From: Savagea sp.
GTDB taxonomy: Bacteria > Bacillota > Bacilli > Bacillales_A > Planococcaceae
Direction of reading: 5' to 3'
Length of the DNA: 14,559 nucleotides
Assembly: GCA_030152265.1 (NCBI GenBank)
Contig: JASLHQ010000007.1
Location: forward strand, 1 to 14,559
Shown here: in pieces, positions 1-6,520 of the stretch
How positions within the stretch are numbered: the first letter of the stretch is position 1
How the letters are laid out: each line of letters opens with the position of its first letter
Translations under genes and position numbers: made by a program
Notes under the pieces: model-generated
Database searches by the model: none
What the model saw: only the letters and a program-made list of their open reading frames with translations
What the model was told of the DNA's origin: nothing

Positions 1-1103
1 GCGCCTTCTTGTTTTCCGATATCGATATACGATAAAATTTTCTCCAGTTGTTCTGTCGAAGCTTGAGCGCCCATCATGACGGTCGGATCGAGCGGGTTTC
101 CTACTTTAATTTGTTTAACACGTTCCAATGCCCGCTCCATAAACTGATCGTAAATCGATTCATGGATGAGTGCACGCGATGGACACGTACATACTTCCCC
201 TTGGTTTAAAGCGAACATGACGAGTCCTTCGACCGCTTTATCTAAAAAGCCGTCATCTTGTGCCATCACATCTTCGAAGAAAATATTCGGCGACTTGCCG
301 CCAAGTTCGAGTGTGACCGGTATAATGTTTTCCGTCGCGTATTGCATGATGAGGCGACCTGTCGTCGTCTCTCCTGTGAAAGCAATTTTACCGATACGCG
401 GATTCGTCGCGAGCGGTTTACCTGCTTCTAAACCGAATCCGTTCACAATGTTGACGACTCCTGCTGGTAGTAAATCCTCGATTAACTCCATCATCACCAT
501 GATGGACGCAGGCGTCTGTTCTGCTGGTTTTAAAACGACGCAGTTTCCTGCAGCGAGCGCCGGTGCTAATTTCCACACACCCATTAAAATCGGGAAGTTC
601 CACGGAATAATTTGGCCGACGACTCCGATTGGCTCATGGAAATGGTAGGCGACCGTATCGTTATTAATTTGACTAATGCCACCTTCTTGCGCGCGTATCG
701 CACTCGCAAAGTAGCGGAAATGGTCGATCGCGAGCGGAATATCCGCATTCAACGTTTCGCGTATAGCTTTCCCGTTATCCCAAGTTTCAGCAACAGCTAA
801 CAATTCTAAGTTATCTTCCAGTCGATCTGCGATTTTCAGCAAAATGTTCGCACGTTCTTGTACCGATGTCGTTCCCCAAGCATCTTTCGCAGCATGTGCA
901 GCATCGAGAGCGAGTTCAATGTCTTCTGACGTAGAGCGAGCAACTTTCGTAAATACTTGTCCTGTGATTGGTGTGACGTTTTCAAAATATTGTCCTTTGA
1001 CCGGTGCAACCCATTTTCCTCCGATGAAGTTGTCGTATTTCTCTTTGAAATGGACGAGCGATCCTTCTTCATTCGGATTCACATATACCTTTGTTTCAGC
1101 CAT
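1..1103 (-). CDS. NAD-dependent acetaldehyde/aldehyde dehydrogenase, ExaC/AcoD type (3' end missing)
   Basis: This gene oxidises an aldehyde, probably acetaldehyde, to the carboxylic acid with NAD(P)+ in the cytoplasm. The first 367 residues are present; a full family member is about 505, so roughly 140 C-terminal residues lie beyond base 1. Visible landmarks are the Rossmann segment GVVGQIIPWNFP, the KPAEQTP cofactor loop, the general-base Glu266 in LELGGKSPN, and the nucleophile Cys305 in NQGEVCTCPSR, with a second Cys at 307. The N-terminal half (VKGQYFENVTPV, then SVQERANILLKIADR and ETWDNGKA.RETLNADIPLA) matches the ExaC/AcoD acetaldehyde dehydrogenase branch as I remember it. The ATG at 1103 is chosen because AAGGAGG lies 8 nt upstream. 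A cre box upstream suggests carbon catabolite control, which fits ethanol, acetoin or acetaldehyde use. The family call is secure; the substrate is inferred. Confidence 0.93.
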   Translation of the reverse strand, partial: MAETKVYVNPNEEGSLVHFKEKYDNFIGGKWVAPVKGQYFENVTPITGQVFTKVARSTSEDIELALDAAHAAKDAWGTTSVQERANILLKIADRLEDNLELLAVAETWDNGKAIRETLNADIPLAIDHFRYFASAIRAQEGGISQINNDTVAYHFHEPIGVVGQIIPWNFPILMGVWKLAPALAAGNCVVLKPAEQTPASIMVMMELIEDLLPAGVVNIVNGFGLEAGKPLATNPRIGKIAFTGETTTGRLIMQYATENIIPVTLELGGKSPNIFFEDVMAQDDGFLDKAVEGLVMFALNQGEVCTCPSRALIHESIYDQFMERALERVKQIKVGNPLDPTVMMGAQASTEQLEKILSYIDIGKQEG

Positions 1104-1145
1104 TGTTCATTCCTCCTTGAGTTTACTGTTCTATACACGAATTAT

Positions 1146-1159
1146 TGTAAGCGTTTACA
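1146..1159. promoter_or_regulatory. cre box (CcpA operator) upstream of the aldehyde dehydrogenase
   Basis: TGTAAGCGTTTACA agrees at every fixed position with the Bacillus cre consensus TGWAANCGNTNWCA and is a near-perfect palindrome. It lies about 43 bp upstream of the dehydrogenase start and, if the promoter proposed here is right, just downstream of the transcription start. That position usually gives repression by CcpA when a preferred sugar is present. Confidence 0.75.
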
Positions 1160-1160
1160 T

Positions 1161-1189
1161 ATATTCGTTATTTTAATAATAACAAATAT
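1161..1189. promoter_or_regulatory. 29-bp palindrome over the probable aldehyde dehydrogenase -10 (possible operator)
   Basis: Two 12-bp arms, on the minus strand ATATTTGTTATT and AATAACGAATAT, are separated by 5 bp and differ at one pair. The palindrome begins one base from the cre box and covers the proposed -10. It could be an operator for a second regulator. The region is AT-rich, which lowers the significance, and I recognise no known family consensus. Confidence 0.4.
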
Positions 1190-1205
1190 TAATACTGAAA
1201 GACAA
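1176..1205 (-). promoter_or_regulatory. Candidate sigma-A promoter for the aldehyde dehydrogenase
   Basis: Minus-strand TTGTCT (1205-1200), 18-bp spacer, TATTAT (1181-1176). The -10 matches the consensus at 5 of 6 positions and the -35 at 4 of 6. Other pairings are possible in this AT-rich stretch, so this is only the best candidate. Confidence 0.4.
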
Positions 1206-1288
1206 TCTATTTGTTTCAACAATCGATTTCTATGTTTTAAATGTTATTTTCACTATTTTTTATTTAATTTATTGTTGTATATCCAATT

Positions 1289-1327
1289 AAAAATGAGAAC
1301 TGCAACGATTCGTCGCAGTTCTCATTT
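1289..1327 (-). terminator. Intrinsic terminator after the DASS transporter gene
   Basis: On the minus strand AAATGAGAACTGC pairs perfectly with GCAGTTCTCATTT, with a further ACG/CGT pairing inside the loop after one mismatch, followed by TTTTTAATT. It begins just after the transporter stop codon (1333). The plus strand has no T-run after the stem, so it ends minus-strand transcription only. This suggests that the dehydrogenase starts from its own promoter. Confidence 0.85.
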
Positions 1328-1332
1328 CTCAA

Positions 1333-2226
1333 TTATTCATCTAAAAATACTTTCATTTCCTCTGGTAATGTGTGAAGGTCGATTCCCCATACGAGTGGTA
1401 ATAAAATATAAATGCTCGCTGTAATGAGGAAAATACAGAAAATGTTAATCCAAAATCCTGCTTTCACCATATCGTTAATTTTCAACAAACCTGAACCGAA
1501 AACGATTGCGTTCGGTGGTGTCGCAACAGGTAACATGAACGCACATGAAGCGGCAATTCCCGCTGCGATCATTAAAGCGTACGGATGCACTTCGAGCGCT
1601 ACGGCTAAAGCAGCCATAATTGGGAACATCATCGTCGCTGTCGCTGTGTTCGACGTCACTTCTGTTAAGAAGAGAACGAGTGTTGCGACGATTGCAATGA
1701 CGATAATTAAATTGACGTCTTGTAAAACTGTTAACTGTTCACCGATCCACTGAGCAAGTCCTGAATCTTTGAATCCTGTTGCAATCGCTAAACCACCACC
1801 GAATAACAGTAAAATTCCCCAAGGAACTTTCACTGCATCTTCCCAAGTGACTAAACCACCTGTACGCGTCTTTTTAGACGGTAAAATGAAGAGCAATAAA
1901 GCCGCAATGATCGCGATTGTCGTATCATTCACACGAAGTGTGAAAAATTCTCCGATACTCGCAAATTCTACTTTTGCGATAAATGTACGTGTAATCCAGA
2001 AAAATGCAGCAAATGCGAAGACGAATAAGACGAGACGTTCTTCTTTCGACATTTTTCCTAATGAATCACGCTCTTTCACAATCACTTCTTTCCCGCCAGG
2101 AATTTCTTTTAATTTCAATGGGAAAGCAACCTTCGTTAAATAAAGCCAAACTAAAAACATTAAAACGACTGAAATTGGAACCCCGAATAACATCCATTTC
2201 GCGAATGAAATATCGATGCCGTACAT
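1333..2226 (-). other. C-terminal half of the DASS transporter, possible reinitiation product
   Basis: After the premature TAA at 2230-2228 there is one base and then an ATG (2226-2224) in the original transporter frame. From there 297 residues run to the natural stop, starting MYGIDISFAKWM and including the second SNT motif. AGGTG lies about 11 nt before this ATG, inside the duplicated copy. Termination-reinitiation could therefore make the second half as a separate polypeptide. An upstream GTG at 2286 also opens this frame but has no convincing ribosome binding site and adds out-of-family residues. Whether this part is made is not known. Confidence 0.35.
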
Positions 2227-2295
2227 TTTATCGACAACACCTGCGAAAAAATGAAATATCGATGCCGTACATTTTATCGACAACACCTGCGAAAA
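2204..2295. repeat. Perfect 46-bp tandem duplication within the transporter gene
   Basis: Bases 2204-2249 and 2250-2295 are identical over all 46 positions; the identity ends at once on both sides (2203 G versus 2249 A; 2250 A versus 2296 T). The junction makes a run of six A on the plus strand (2246-2251), six T in the coding strand. Each copy encodes FAGVVDKMYGIDISF. Loss of one base from the six-base run would leave a 45-bp in-frame repeat, and loss of one copy would restore the parent gene. No mobile-element ends flank it. Confidence 0.95.
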
Positions 2296-3123
2296 TCGTA
2301 TTCGGCGGTGTACCGATTAATGTACCGAGTCCACCGATTGATGCTGAATATCCGATTCCGAGCATCAATCCTTTACCGAAGTTCGTTTCTGCCGCATTCT
2401 CTTTAATCGCCGTATCGACGTGTGCGATAATCGCCATTCCAATCGGCATCATCATCATCGCTGTTGCCGTGTTCGAAATCCACATAGAGAGGAATCCAGT
2501 CGCGACCATAAACCCTAAAATGAGGCGTTGCGTACTCGTACCGACGAATAAAATAATATTAAGTGCAATCCGACGGTGCAAATTCCATTTTTCCATCGCA
2601 AGCGCGATAATAAATCCACCTAAAAATAAAAAGATCGTATTGTCTGCATATGAACTCGCAACCGAGCCTTCTACCGCTCCTGAAAGCGGAAACAAAATGA
2701 GGGGTAATAAAGATGTCGCCGGAATCGGAATCGCTTCCGTTACCCACCATGTCGCAATCCAAAGCGTACTCGCTAAAACAGCTAATGCTTCTTGAGACAT
2801 TCCTTCTGGTGATAAAAATAATAACGTTAATAAAAATAAAGCCGGCCCTAACAACAATCCGATATTTTGTGTACTCGTACGTCCTCTTGGGGGTTTAGAG
2901 TGATCGTTTTTGTTATCGTTTTCATTTGTCTGTTGAGCCATTTCCTGTTGTGCTTCTAAAGCGTTTTCTTTTTTCAAAGAGAACATGGAAAAGATGCGTT
3001 TCGTTTGGTCATGCCAATCCCACATTTTTGCCCATACTGTGTTCATCTCATCATCCTACCTCTTTCTTAAATTCTTTGTATTAAAACAGATTGAAAATCA
3101 TCTTCTCTGTATGAATGTTTACC

Positions 3124-3152
3124 ATATTAATATAGAAACGAGAGCTTTTCAA
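3124..3152 (-). promoter_or_regulatory. Probable sigma-A promoter for the DASS transporter
   Basis: Minus-strand TTGAAA (3152-3147), 17-bp spacer, TAATAT (3129-3124), about 80 bp before the start codon. The remaining intergenic DNA between the two divergent genes (3047-3333) holds this promoter, a weaker plus-strand promoter and an imperfect hairpin at 3213-3241. I see no further gene in it. Confidence 0.55.
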
Positions 3153-3256
3153 CAAACTTTTCGTTAAGTTTTTTCTTATTTTCATATTTTCTGAATCTTT
3201 CTTTACTTTACTAAAGCGTGAGTGTCTTTAAGTCGCTTTTTTGCTCGTTCAGCACT

Positions 3257-3284
3257 TTGTGACAAAACTTTTCATTTTTAAAAT
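3257..3284 (+). promoter_or_regulatory. Candidate promoter for the M20 amidohydrolase
   Basis: TTGTGA (3257-3262), 16-bp spacer, TAAAAT (3279-3284), about 50 bp before the GTG start. The elements are acceptable but not strong, and the region is AT-rich. Confidence 0.4.
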
Positions 3285-3333
3285 TTCATGCTAACTTTGA
3301 AGGAGTAAGATATTTATAAGAGGAGGGCTCATT

Positions 3334-4575
3334 GTGCAAAGTAACCGTACGCGGGTTCAACAATGGATTCAAACATTTCAACAATTTTCAGCTACTCCGT
3401 CTGAAGGTGTGACTCGTCTCACATATTCAAACGAACATGTGCAAGCACGTAACAAAATAATACAAATTATGAAAGAAGCTCATTTAGACATAGAAGAAGA
3501 TGGCTTCGGAAATATTTACGGAAAGTTAGTCGGGACAGACTCATCTCTCCCTTCTATATTAGTAGGCTCTCATTTTGATTCTGTTCCAAACGGCGGAGCT
3601 TTTGATGGCACAGCTGGTGTCGTCGCCGCTTTAGAAGTAGCCACTTTACTTGCCGAACAAGGTCTCCAACCGAAACAGACAATTGAATTTGTAGCACTCG
3701 TTGAGGAAGAAGGTGCTCGTTTTCCTGGTGGTCTGATCGGCTCTCGCAGTATGTTAGGCGAACTACCTGTAGAACAATTCGAACAGCTAGTCGGATTCGA
3801 TGGGTTGACGACCATCGAAGCAATCGAACAAAGCAAACTTCCCTTACCTGCGCGACGTCCTCGAAACATTGAAACGATCGATCGATATATCGAACTTCAT
3901 ATCGAACAAGGACCTCTTTTAGAAAATAGTGAAGTCGATATCGGCATCGTCGAAAGTATCGTCGGATTAAGGCAACTCGCTGTCACAGTAATAGGTGAAG
4001 CAGGACATGCTGGTACGACTCCAATGGACTTGCGAGCAGATGCACTCGTCGCCGCAAGTAAAATTATCGCAAACTTACCAACACTCATTCACGACCAAAC
4101 GGAAGCAGGAACGGTCATTACAGTTGGCCATTTAGAAGTGTACCCGAACGGTGCGAATGTCATTCCGCATACGGTCGAATTTATGATTGATTTGCGTTCA
4201 AGTACGAATGAATCGCTGCATATTGCGACAGAGCGACTGTACGATTATTTAAAACTTCATGAAACGGAAGAAATCCAAGTAAAATTAACGGAAAAACTAC
4301 AAGTAGAACCGATAAAAATGGATAAAATCATGAATGATTACTTAAAACAAAGTTGTAAAGAGAGAAAATATACATTTATGGATATGCATAGTGGAGCTGG
4401 ACATGATGCGATGATCTTCGCCAAACATGTCCCTTCTACGATTCTTTTCGTTCCAAGTCATAAAGGGATTAGCCACTCTCCAAAAGAATGGACGGAGATT
4501 GAAGATTTATGTAAAGGAATTGACATTTTATTTGATCTCGTCATTCAAGAAAGTAAGTGTCAAATAAAACAATAA
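3334..4575 (+). CDS. Zn-dependent M20 amidohydrolase, N-carbamoyl-L-amino acid hydrolase / allantoate amidohydrolase family
   Basis: This 413-residue cytosolic enzyme hydrolyses an amide or ureido bond in an N-carbamoyl amino acid, allantoate or a related compound; length is normal for the family. It carries the binuclear metal site of the family: His80 in GSHFDSV, Asp91 in GGAFDGTAG, the Glu125-Glu126 pair in EEEGARF (catalytic base and ligand), His189 in HIEQGP, and a C-terminal His357 in GAGHDA. The dimerisation domain lies between roughly residues 200 and 310. The start is GTG at 3334, supported by AGAGGAGGG about 6 nt upstream. It stands alone, divergent from the DASS symporter, with a strong terminator right after the stop. 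No hydantoinase, allantoinase or ureidoglycolate gene is in the window, so the substrate cannot be assigned. Confidence 0.88.
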   Translation: MQSNRTRVQQWIQTFQQFSATPSEGVTRLTYSNEHVQARNKIIQIMKEAHLDIEEDGFGNIYGKLVGTDSSLPSILVGSHFDSVPNGGAFDGTAGVVAALEVATLLAEQGLQPKQTIEFVALVEEEGARFPGGLIGSRSMLGELPVEQFEQLVGFDGLTTIEAIEQSKLPLPARRPRNIETIDRYIELHIEQGPLLENSEVDIGIVESIVGLRQLAVTVIGEAGHAGTTPMDLRADALVAASKIIANLPTLIHDQTEAGTVITVGHLEVYPNGANVIPHTVEFMIDLRSSTNESLHIATERLYDYLKLHETEEIQVKLTEKLQVEPIKMDKIMNDYLKQSCKERKYTFMDMHSGAGHDAMIFAKHVPSTILFVPSHKGISHSPKEWTEIEDLCKGIDILFDLVIQESKCQIKQ

Positions 4576-4614
4576 AAAAAGAGTCGAACGGAATTCCGTT
4601 CGACTCTTTTTTAT
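4574..4614. terminator. Bidirectional intrinsic terminator between the amidohydrolase and wrbA
   Basis: A perfect 38-bp palindrome (4575-4612) centred on GAATTC, with a GC-rich stem (GAGTCGAACGG) and six A/T at each end. It serves both converging genes. The amidohydrolase TAA overlaps its left edge, and the wrbA stop lies two bases beyond its right edge. Confidence 0.93.
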
Positions 4615-5222
4615 TATGCGCGGAGACTCGCTGTCGCTTTTGCTACTTCTGTCGTACGACGCGCTTGTGCTTTCACTGCTTCTTCTACTTGCTCTACAAT
4701 TTCGCCTTCTTGTGATACTGTCGCGCTTGTACCGTATGGGTTTCCACCTGCAGCATATGCAGATTGATCAACGAACCCTGGTGCTGTTACAATTGCACCC
4801 CAGTGGTACATCGTCGTATAAATTGAGTGTACTGTCACTTCTTGACCACCATTTGCGTTTCCAGCGCTCGCCATCGCACTTACTACTTTATTCGCTAATT
4901 TCCCTTGGAACCATAAGCCACCTGTCGTATCGATAAAGTTTTGGAATTGGCTCGGTACGTTACCGAAACGTGTCGGTACGCTCCAAATGATCGCATCTGC
5001 CCACTCTAAATCTTCTAATGTAACTGTCGGAATTTCTTTCGTCGCATCTACGTGAGCGCGCCATGCTGGATTTGAATCAATTGCGCCTTCTGGTGCTGTT
5101 TCTGGTAATTTTAATACGCGAACATCTGATGCTCCTGCTTCTTTTGCACCTTCTGCTGCCCATTGTGCCATTTTATAGTTTGTACCTGTTGAACTGTAAT
5201 AAATAATTGCTACGTTTGTCAT
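4614..5222 (-). CDS. wrbA: NAD(P)H:quinone oxidoreductase, WrbA family flavoprotein
   Basis: A 202-residue flavodoxin-fold FMN enzyme that reduces quinones by two electrons to hydroquinones, avoiding semiquinone radicals. The FMN phosphate loop is at residues 10-15 (SSTGTN) after the first strand VAIIYY. Later segments typical of WrbA are WADAIIWSVPTRFGNVPSQ, FIDTTGGLWFQGKLANK and the region with SAGNANGGQE. Length is as expected. The start at 5222 has AAAGGAG about 9 nt upstream. It lies 59 bp after the ring-cleaving dioxygenase with no terminator between, so both are probably one transcript from the promoter at 6308. The pairing fits a quinone response: WrbA makes hydroquinones and the dioxygenase opens the ring. 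Confidence 0.92.
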   Translation of the reverse strand: MTNVAIIYYSSTGTNYKMAQWAAEGAKEAGASDVRVLKLPETAPEGAIDSNPAWRAHVDATKEIPTVTLEDLEWADAIIWSVPTRFGNVPSQFQNFIDTTGGLWFQGKLANKVVSAMASAGNANGGQEVTVHSIYTTMYHWGAIVTAPGFVDQSAYAAGGNPYGTSATVSQEGEIVEQVEEAVKAQARRTTEVAKATASLRA

Positions 5223-5281
5223 GTTTATAATCTCCTTTAAATGTTTTCTATTTTACTTCAAAATAATAAAGAGTTTGTCGT

Positions 5282-6223
5282 TTAATGAGAAGAACGTTTA
5301 CCATTCGGTCGCTGAAATGGAACGATATGAGATTCGATTACAGCGCGATTTGCTTCATACTGTTTCGGCAATTGTAAAGTTGACCCTAAAGCTTCATCCG
5401 TTTCGTCGATGAAAAATCCAGGTTCATCTGTCGCAATTTCACAAACGATTCCTCCACCCTCTCGGAAGTATATCGACTCAAAATAGTCGCGATCTTGAAC
5501 AGGTGTTACATTGTAATGCGCTTGTAGTTGCTGTTGCCACTTGAGCTGTTCTTGAGCATCTTTCGTGCGCCATGCGATGTGATGTACCGTACCAATTCCG
5601 AAACTTCCACGTCCTCCATCTAAAGAATAAAGATCGATCGTTTCTTTGGAGTCTGTTTCCAAAACGAATCGTTCCATTTCTGCAAATGTTCCACGTGAAA
5701 CATAACCGAATTGTTGTTCAAGTAATCGTTTCGTCGCTTCAATATCCCCTGTATATAAAAGAGCACCGCCGAACTTTTGAATAGCATATTTGGACGGTAT
5801 TTCTGCCGTTTCCCAATCGTTCGTCACCTCGATATGTCGTTCGATTAAAGCGAGTTGTAATCCATGTTCATCGTCAAAATGAAGTTGCCTTTCATCGAAG
5901 CTTTCAACAACTGTCGTTTGAATTTGTTTCGACTGTAATCGCTCTTGCCAAAATGCGAAGCTCCCTTGTGGTATTAAAAAGTATGTAATGCCTACTTGTC
6001 CGTTGCCGCGCTTTCCTCGATAATCATTCATCCAATTAAAGAACGTCATAATCGAGCCTGGACTGCCTTCACTATCGCCGAAGTACAAATGATATGTCGT
6101 CGGGTCATCAAAGTTCACTGTCGTTTTCACGAGTCTCAATCCTAGTACATCTCCATAAAAACGAGCCGTTTGTTCCGGATGACCGACAATCGCTGTAATG
6201 TGGTGAATCCCTTCCATTTTCAT
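5282..6223 (-). CDS. Ring-cleaving (hydroquinone-type) dioxygenase, VOC/glyoxalase fold, MhqO-like
   Basis: A 313-residue member of the vicinal oxygen chelate superfamily with two glyoxalase-like modules, about residues 4-135 and 148-290. It begins GIHHITAIVGHP, followed by FYGDVLGLRLVKTTVNFDDP and YHLYFGD.EGSPGSIMTFF, which is characteristic of the MhqO/MhqA/MhqE dioxygenases of Bacilli. Metal ligands are probably His8, His215 (VHHIAW) and Glu262 (GIVCEIATDEPGF). It should open hydroquinone or catechol-like rings, detoxifying quinones. Start 6223 has GAGGAG about 8 nt upstream; a second ATG two codons later is possible. It is first in a two-gene unit with wrbA behind a consensus promoter and an MhqR-like operator. 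Naming it mhqO or mhqE would need phylogeny. Confidence 0.9.
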   Translation of the reverse strand: MKMEGIHHITAIVGHPEQTARFYGDVLGLRLVKTTVNFDDPTTYHLYFGDSEGSPGSIMTFFNWMNDYRGKRGNGQVGITYFLIPQGSFAFWQERLQSKQIQTTVVESFDERQLHFDDEHGLQLALIERHIEVTNDWETAEIPSKYAIQKFGGALLYTGDIEATKRLLEQQFGYVSRGTFAEMERFVLETDSKETIDLYSLDGGRGSFGIGTVHHIAWRTKDAQEQLKWQQQLQAHYNVTPVQDRDYFESIYFREGGGIVCEIATDEPGFFIDETDEALGSTLQLPKQYEANRAVIESHIVPFQRPNGKRSSH

Positions 6224-6245
6224 GTTCGTCTCTCCTCTCTTTTAT

Positions 6246-6278
6246 TATCTCGAATTCTTTTATCTTGAATTCGAGGTA
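6246..6278. promoter_or_regulatory. MhqR-like operator (two TATCTyGAATTC half-repeats)
   Basis: TATCTTGAATTCGAGGTA (6261-6278) is an imperfect palindrome that closely resembles the B. subtilis MhqR operator as I remember it (tATCTcgaAtTCgAGATa). A second copy of its left part, TATCTCGAATTC, lies 15 bp away at 6246-6257. The full site touches the downstream edge of the -10 and covers the predicted transcription start, so a bound MarR-type repressor would block initiation. No mhqR gene is in the window. Confidence 0.7.
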
Positions 6279-6279
6279 T

Positions 6280-6308
6280 ATCATAACAAGTATTTTTCGT
6301 TCTGTCAA
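6280..6308 (-). promoter_or_regulatory. Consensus sigma-A promoter of the dioxygenase-wrbA unit
   Basis: Minus-strand TTGACA (6308-6303), 17-bp spacer, TATGAT (6285-6280): a perfect -35 and a -10 with five of six matches. Such a strong core promoter, with an operator just downstream, is what a tightly repressed, inducible stress gene needs. Confidence 0.85.
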
Positions 6309-6313
6309 AAACT

Positions 6314-6343
6314 TTGTTTCTTCTTTTCACTGTATGGTATAGT
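6314..6343 (+). promoter_or_regulatory. Promoter of the thiM-thiD-thiE-thiW operon
   Basis: TTGTTT (6314-6319), 18-bp spacer, TATAGT (6338-6343), with an extended -10 TGG just upstream (6335-6337). The predicted start, near 6350, is a few bases before the riboswitch P1 stem. The promoter lies back to back with the dioxygenase promoter, the two -35 boxes being only about 5 bp apart. Confidence 0.65.
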
Positions 6344-6365
6344 AAATGTACAAACGCATACGAGT

Positions 6366-6443
6366 TTACCACTAGGGGCGCCCGCGGGCTGAGACGTACT
6401 CTTTGAACCTGATATGGTTGATACCATCGGAGGAAAGTGGGTA
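6366..6443 (+). ncRNA. TPP riboswitch (THI box)
   Basis: The conserved TPP aptamer is unmistakable: ACTAGGGGCGCCC, then GGGCTGAGACG, CTTTGAACCTGAT, and ACCATCGGAGGAAAGTG. P1 is formed by TACCAC (6367-6372) and GTGGGTA (6437-6443) with one bulged G. Thiamine pyrophosphate binding should favour the terminator that follows at 6461-6502 and so switch off the thiamine salvage genes when the cofactor is plentiful. Confidence 0.97.
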
Positions 6444-6460
6444 TTTTTCACATGGTGTTA

Positions 6461-6502
6461 AATCCTTCTCCTTCTTCTACTTAGAATGAGAAGGATTTTT
6501 TT
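6461..6502 (+). terminator. Riboswitch-controlled intrinsic terminator before thiM
   Basis: AATCCTTCTC (6461-6470) pairs perfectly with GAGAAGGATT (6488-6497), followed by a run of eight T to 6502. It is the expression platform of the TPP riboswitch. The T-run ends directly at an ATG (6503) that is not the likely thiM start. Confidence 0.92.
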
Positions 6503-6520
6503 ATGAAAGGGAGATTGCTT

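Larger units (their letters stand above)
1333..3046 (-). pseudogene. DASS/SLC13 sodium:dicarboxylate or sulfate symporter, split by a 46-bp tandem duplication
   Basis: This gene would encode a sodium-coupled anion importer of the divalent anion:Na+ symporter family, close in type to SdcS of Staphylococcus. The 5' part (3046-2228) encodes 272 residues: a hydrophilic N-terminal stretch of about 60 residues, then membrane segments, with the first SNT motif in SNTATAMMMMP and the family signature GGLGTLIGTPPNT. The 3' part continues in another frame to 1333 with the second motif in SNTATATMMFP and MLPVATPPNA. The break is an exact 46-bp duplication (2204-2249 and 2250-2295); 46 is not a multiple of 3, so the first part runs into TAA at 2230-2228. 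Without one copy the frame is continuous and encodes 555 residues, slightly longer than typical, with both SNT motifs intact. Start 3046 has a GAGGTAGG-like site 8 nt upstream. The rest of the sequence shows no decay, so the event is recent, reversible, or a sequence error. Substrate uncertain. Confidence 0.85.

Noticed and set aside
166..648. Plus-strand open frame of 160 codons opposite the aldehyde dehydrogenase
   Set aside because: It lies wholly over a strongly conserved gene on the other strand, with no recognisable domain.
957..1424. Plus-strand open frame of 155 codons running from the start of the dehydrogenase across the intergenic region
   Set aside because: It crosses a promoter, a cre box and a terminator and is rich in residues expected from AT-rich noncoding DNA.
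2230..2256. Programmed ribosomal frameshifting at the six-T run of the split transporter
   Set aside because: The shift needed is +1 (or -2); no classic slippery heptamer or stimulatory signal suits this, and six T is short for strong transcript slippage. Reinitiation at 2226 is the better idea.
2204..2295. Mobile element insertion as cause of the transporter split
   Set aside because: The added DNA is a copy of the adjacent 46 bp, with no inverted ends or foreign sequence; it is a simple tandem duplication.
2004..2795. Long plus-strand open frame of 263 codons opposite the DASS transporter
   Set aside because: It is antisense to a clear membrane-protein gene, lacks a ribosome binding site and family features; its length comes from the codon composition of the real gene.
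3213..3241. Possible plus-strand terminator (AAAGCG, 15-nt loop, CGCTTTTTT) in the divergent intergenic region
   Set aside because: Only a 6-bp stem with a long loop, and no plus-strand gene upstream that it could terminate; at best a weak leader attenuator.
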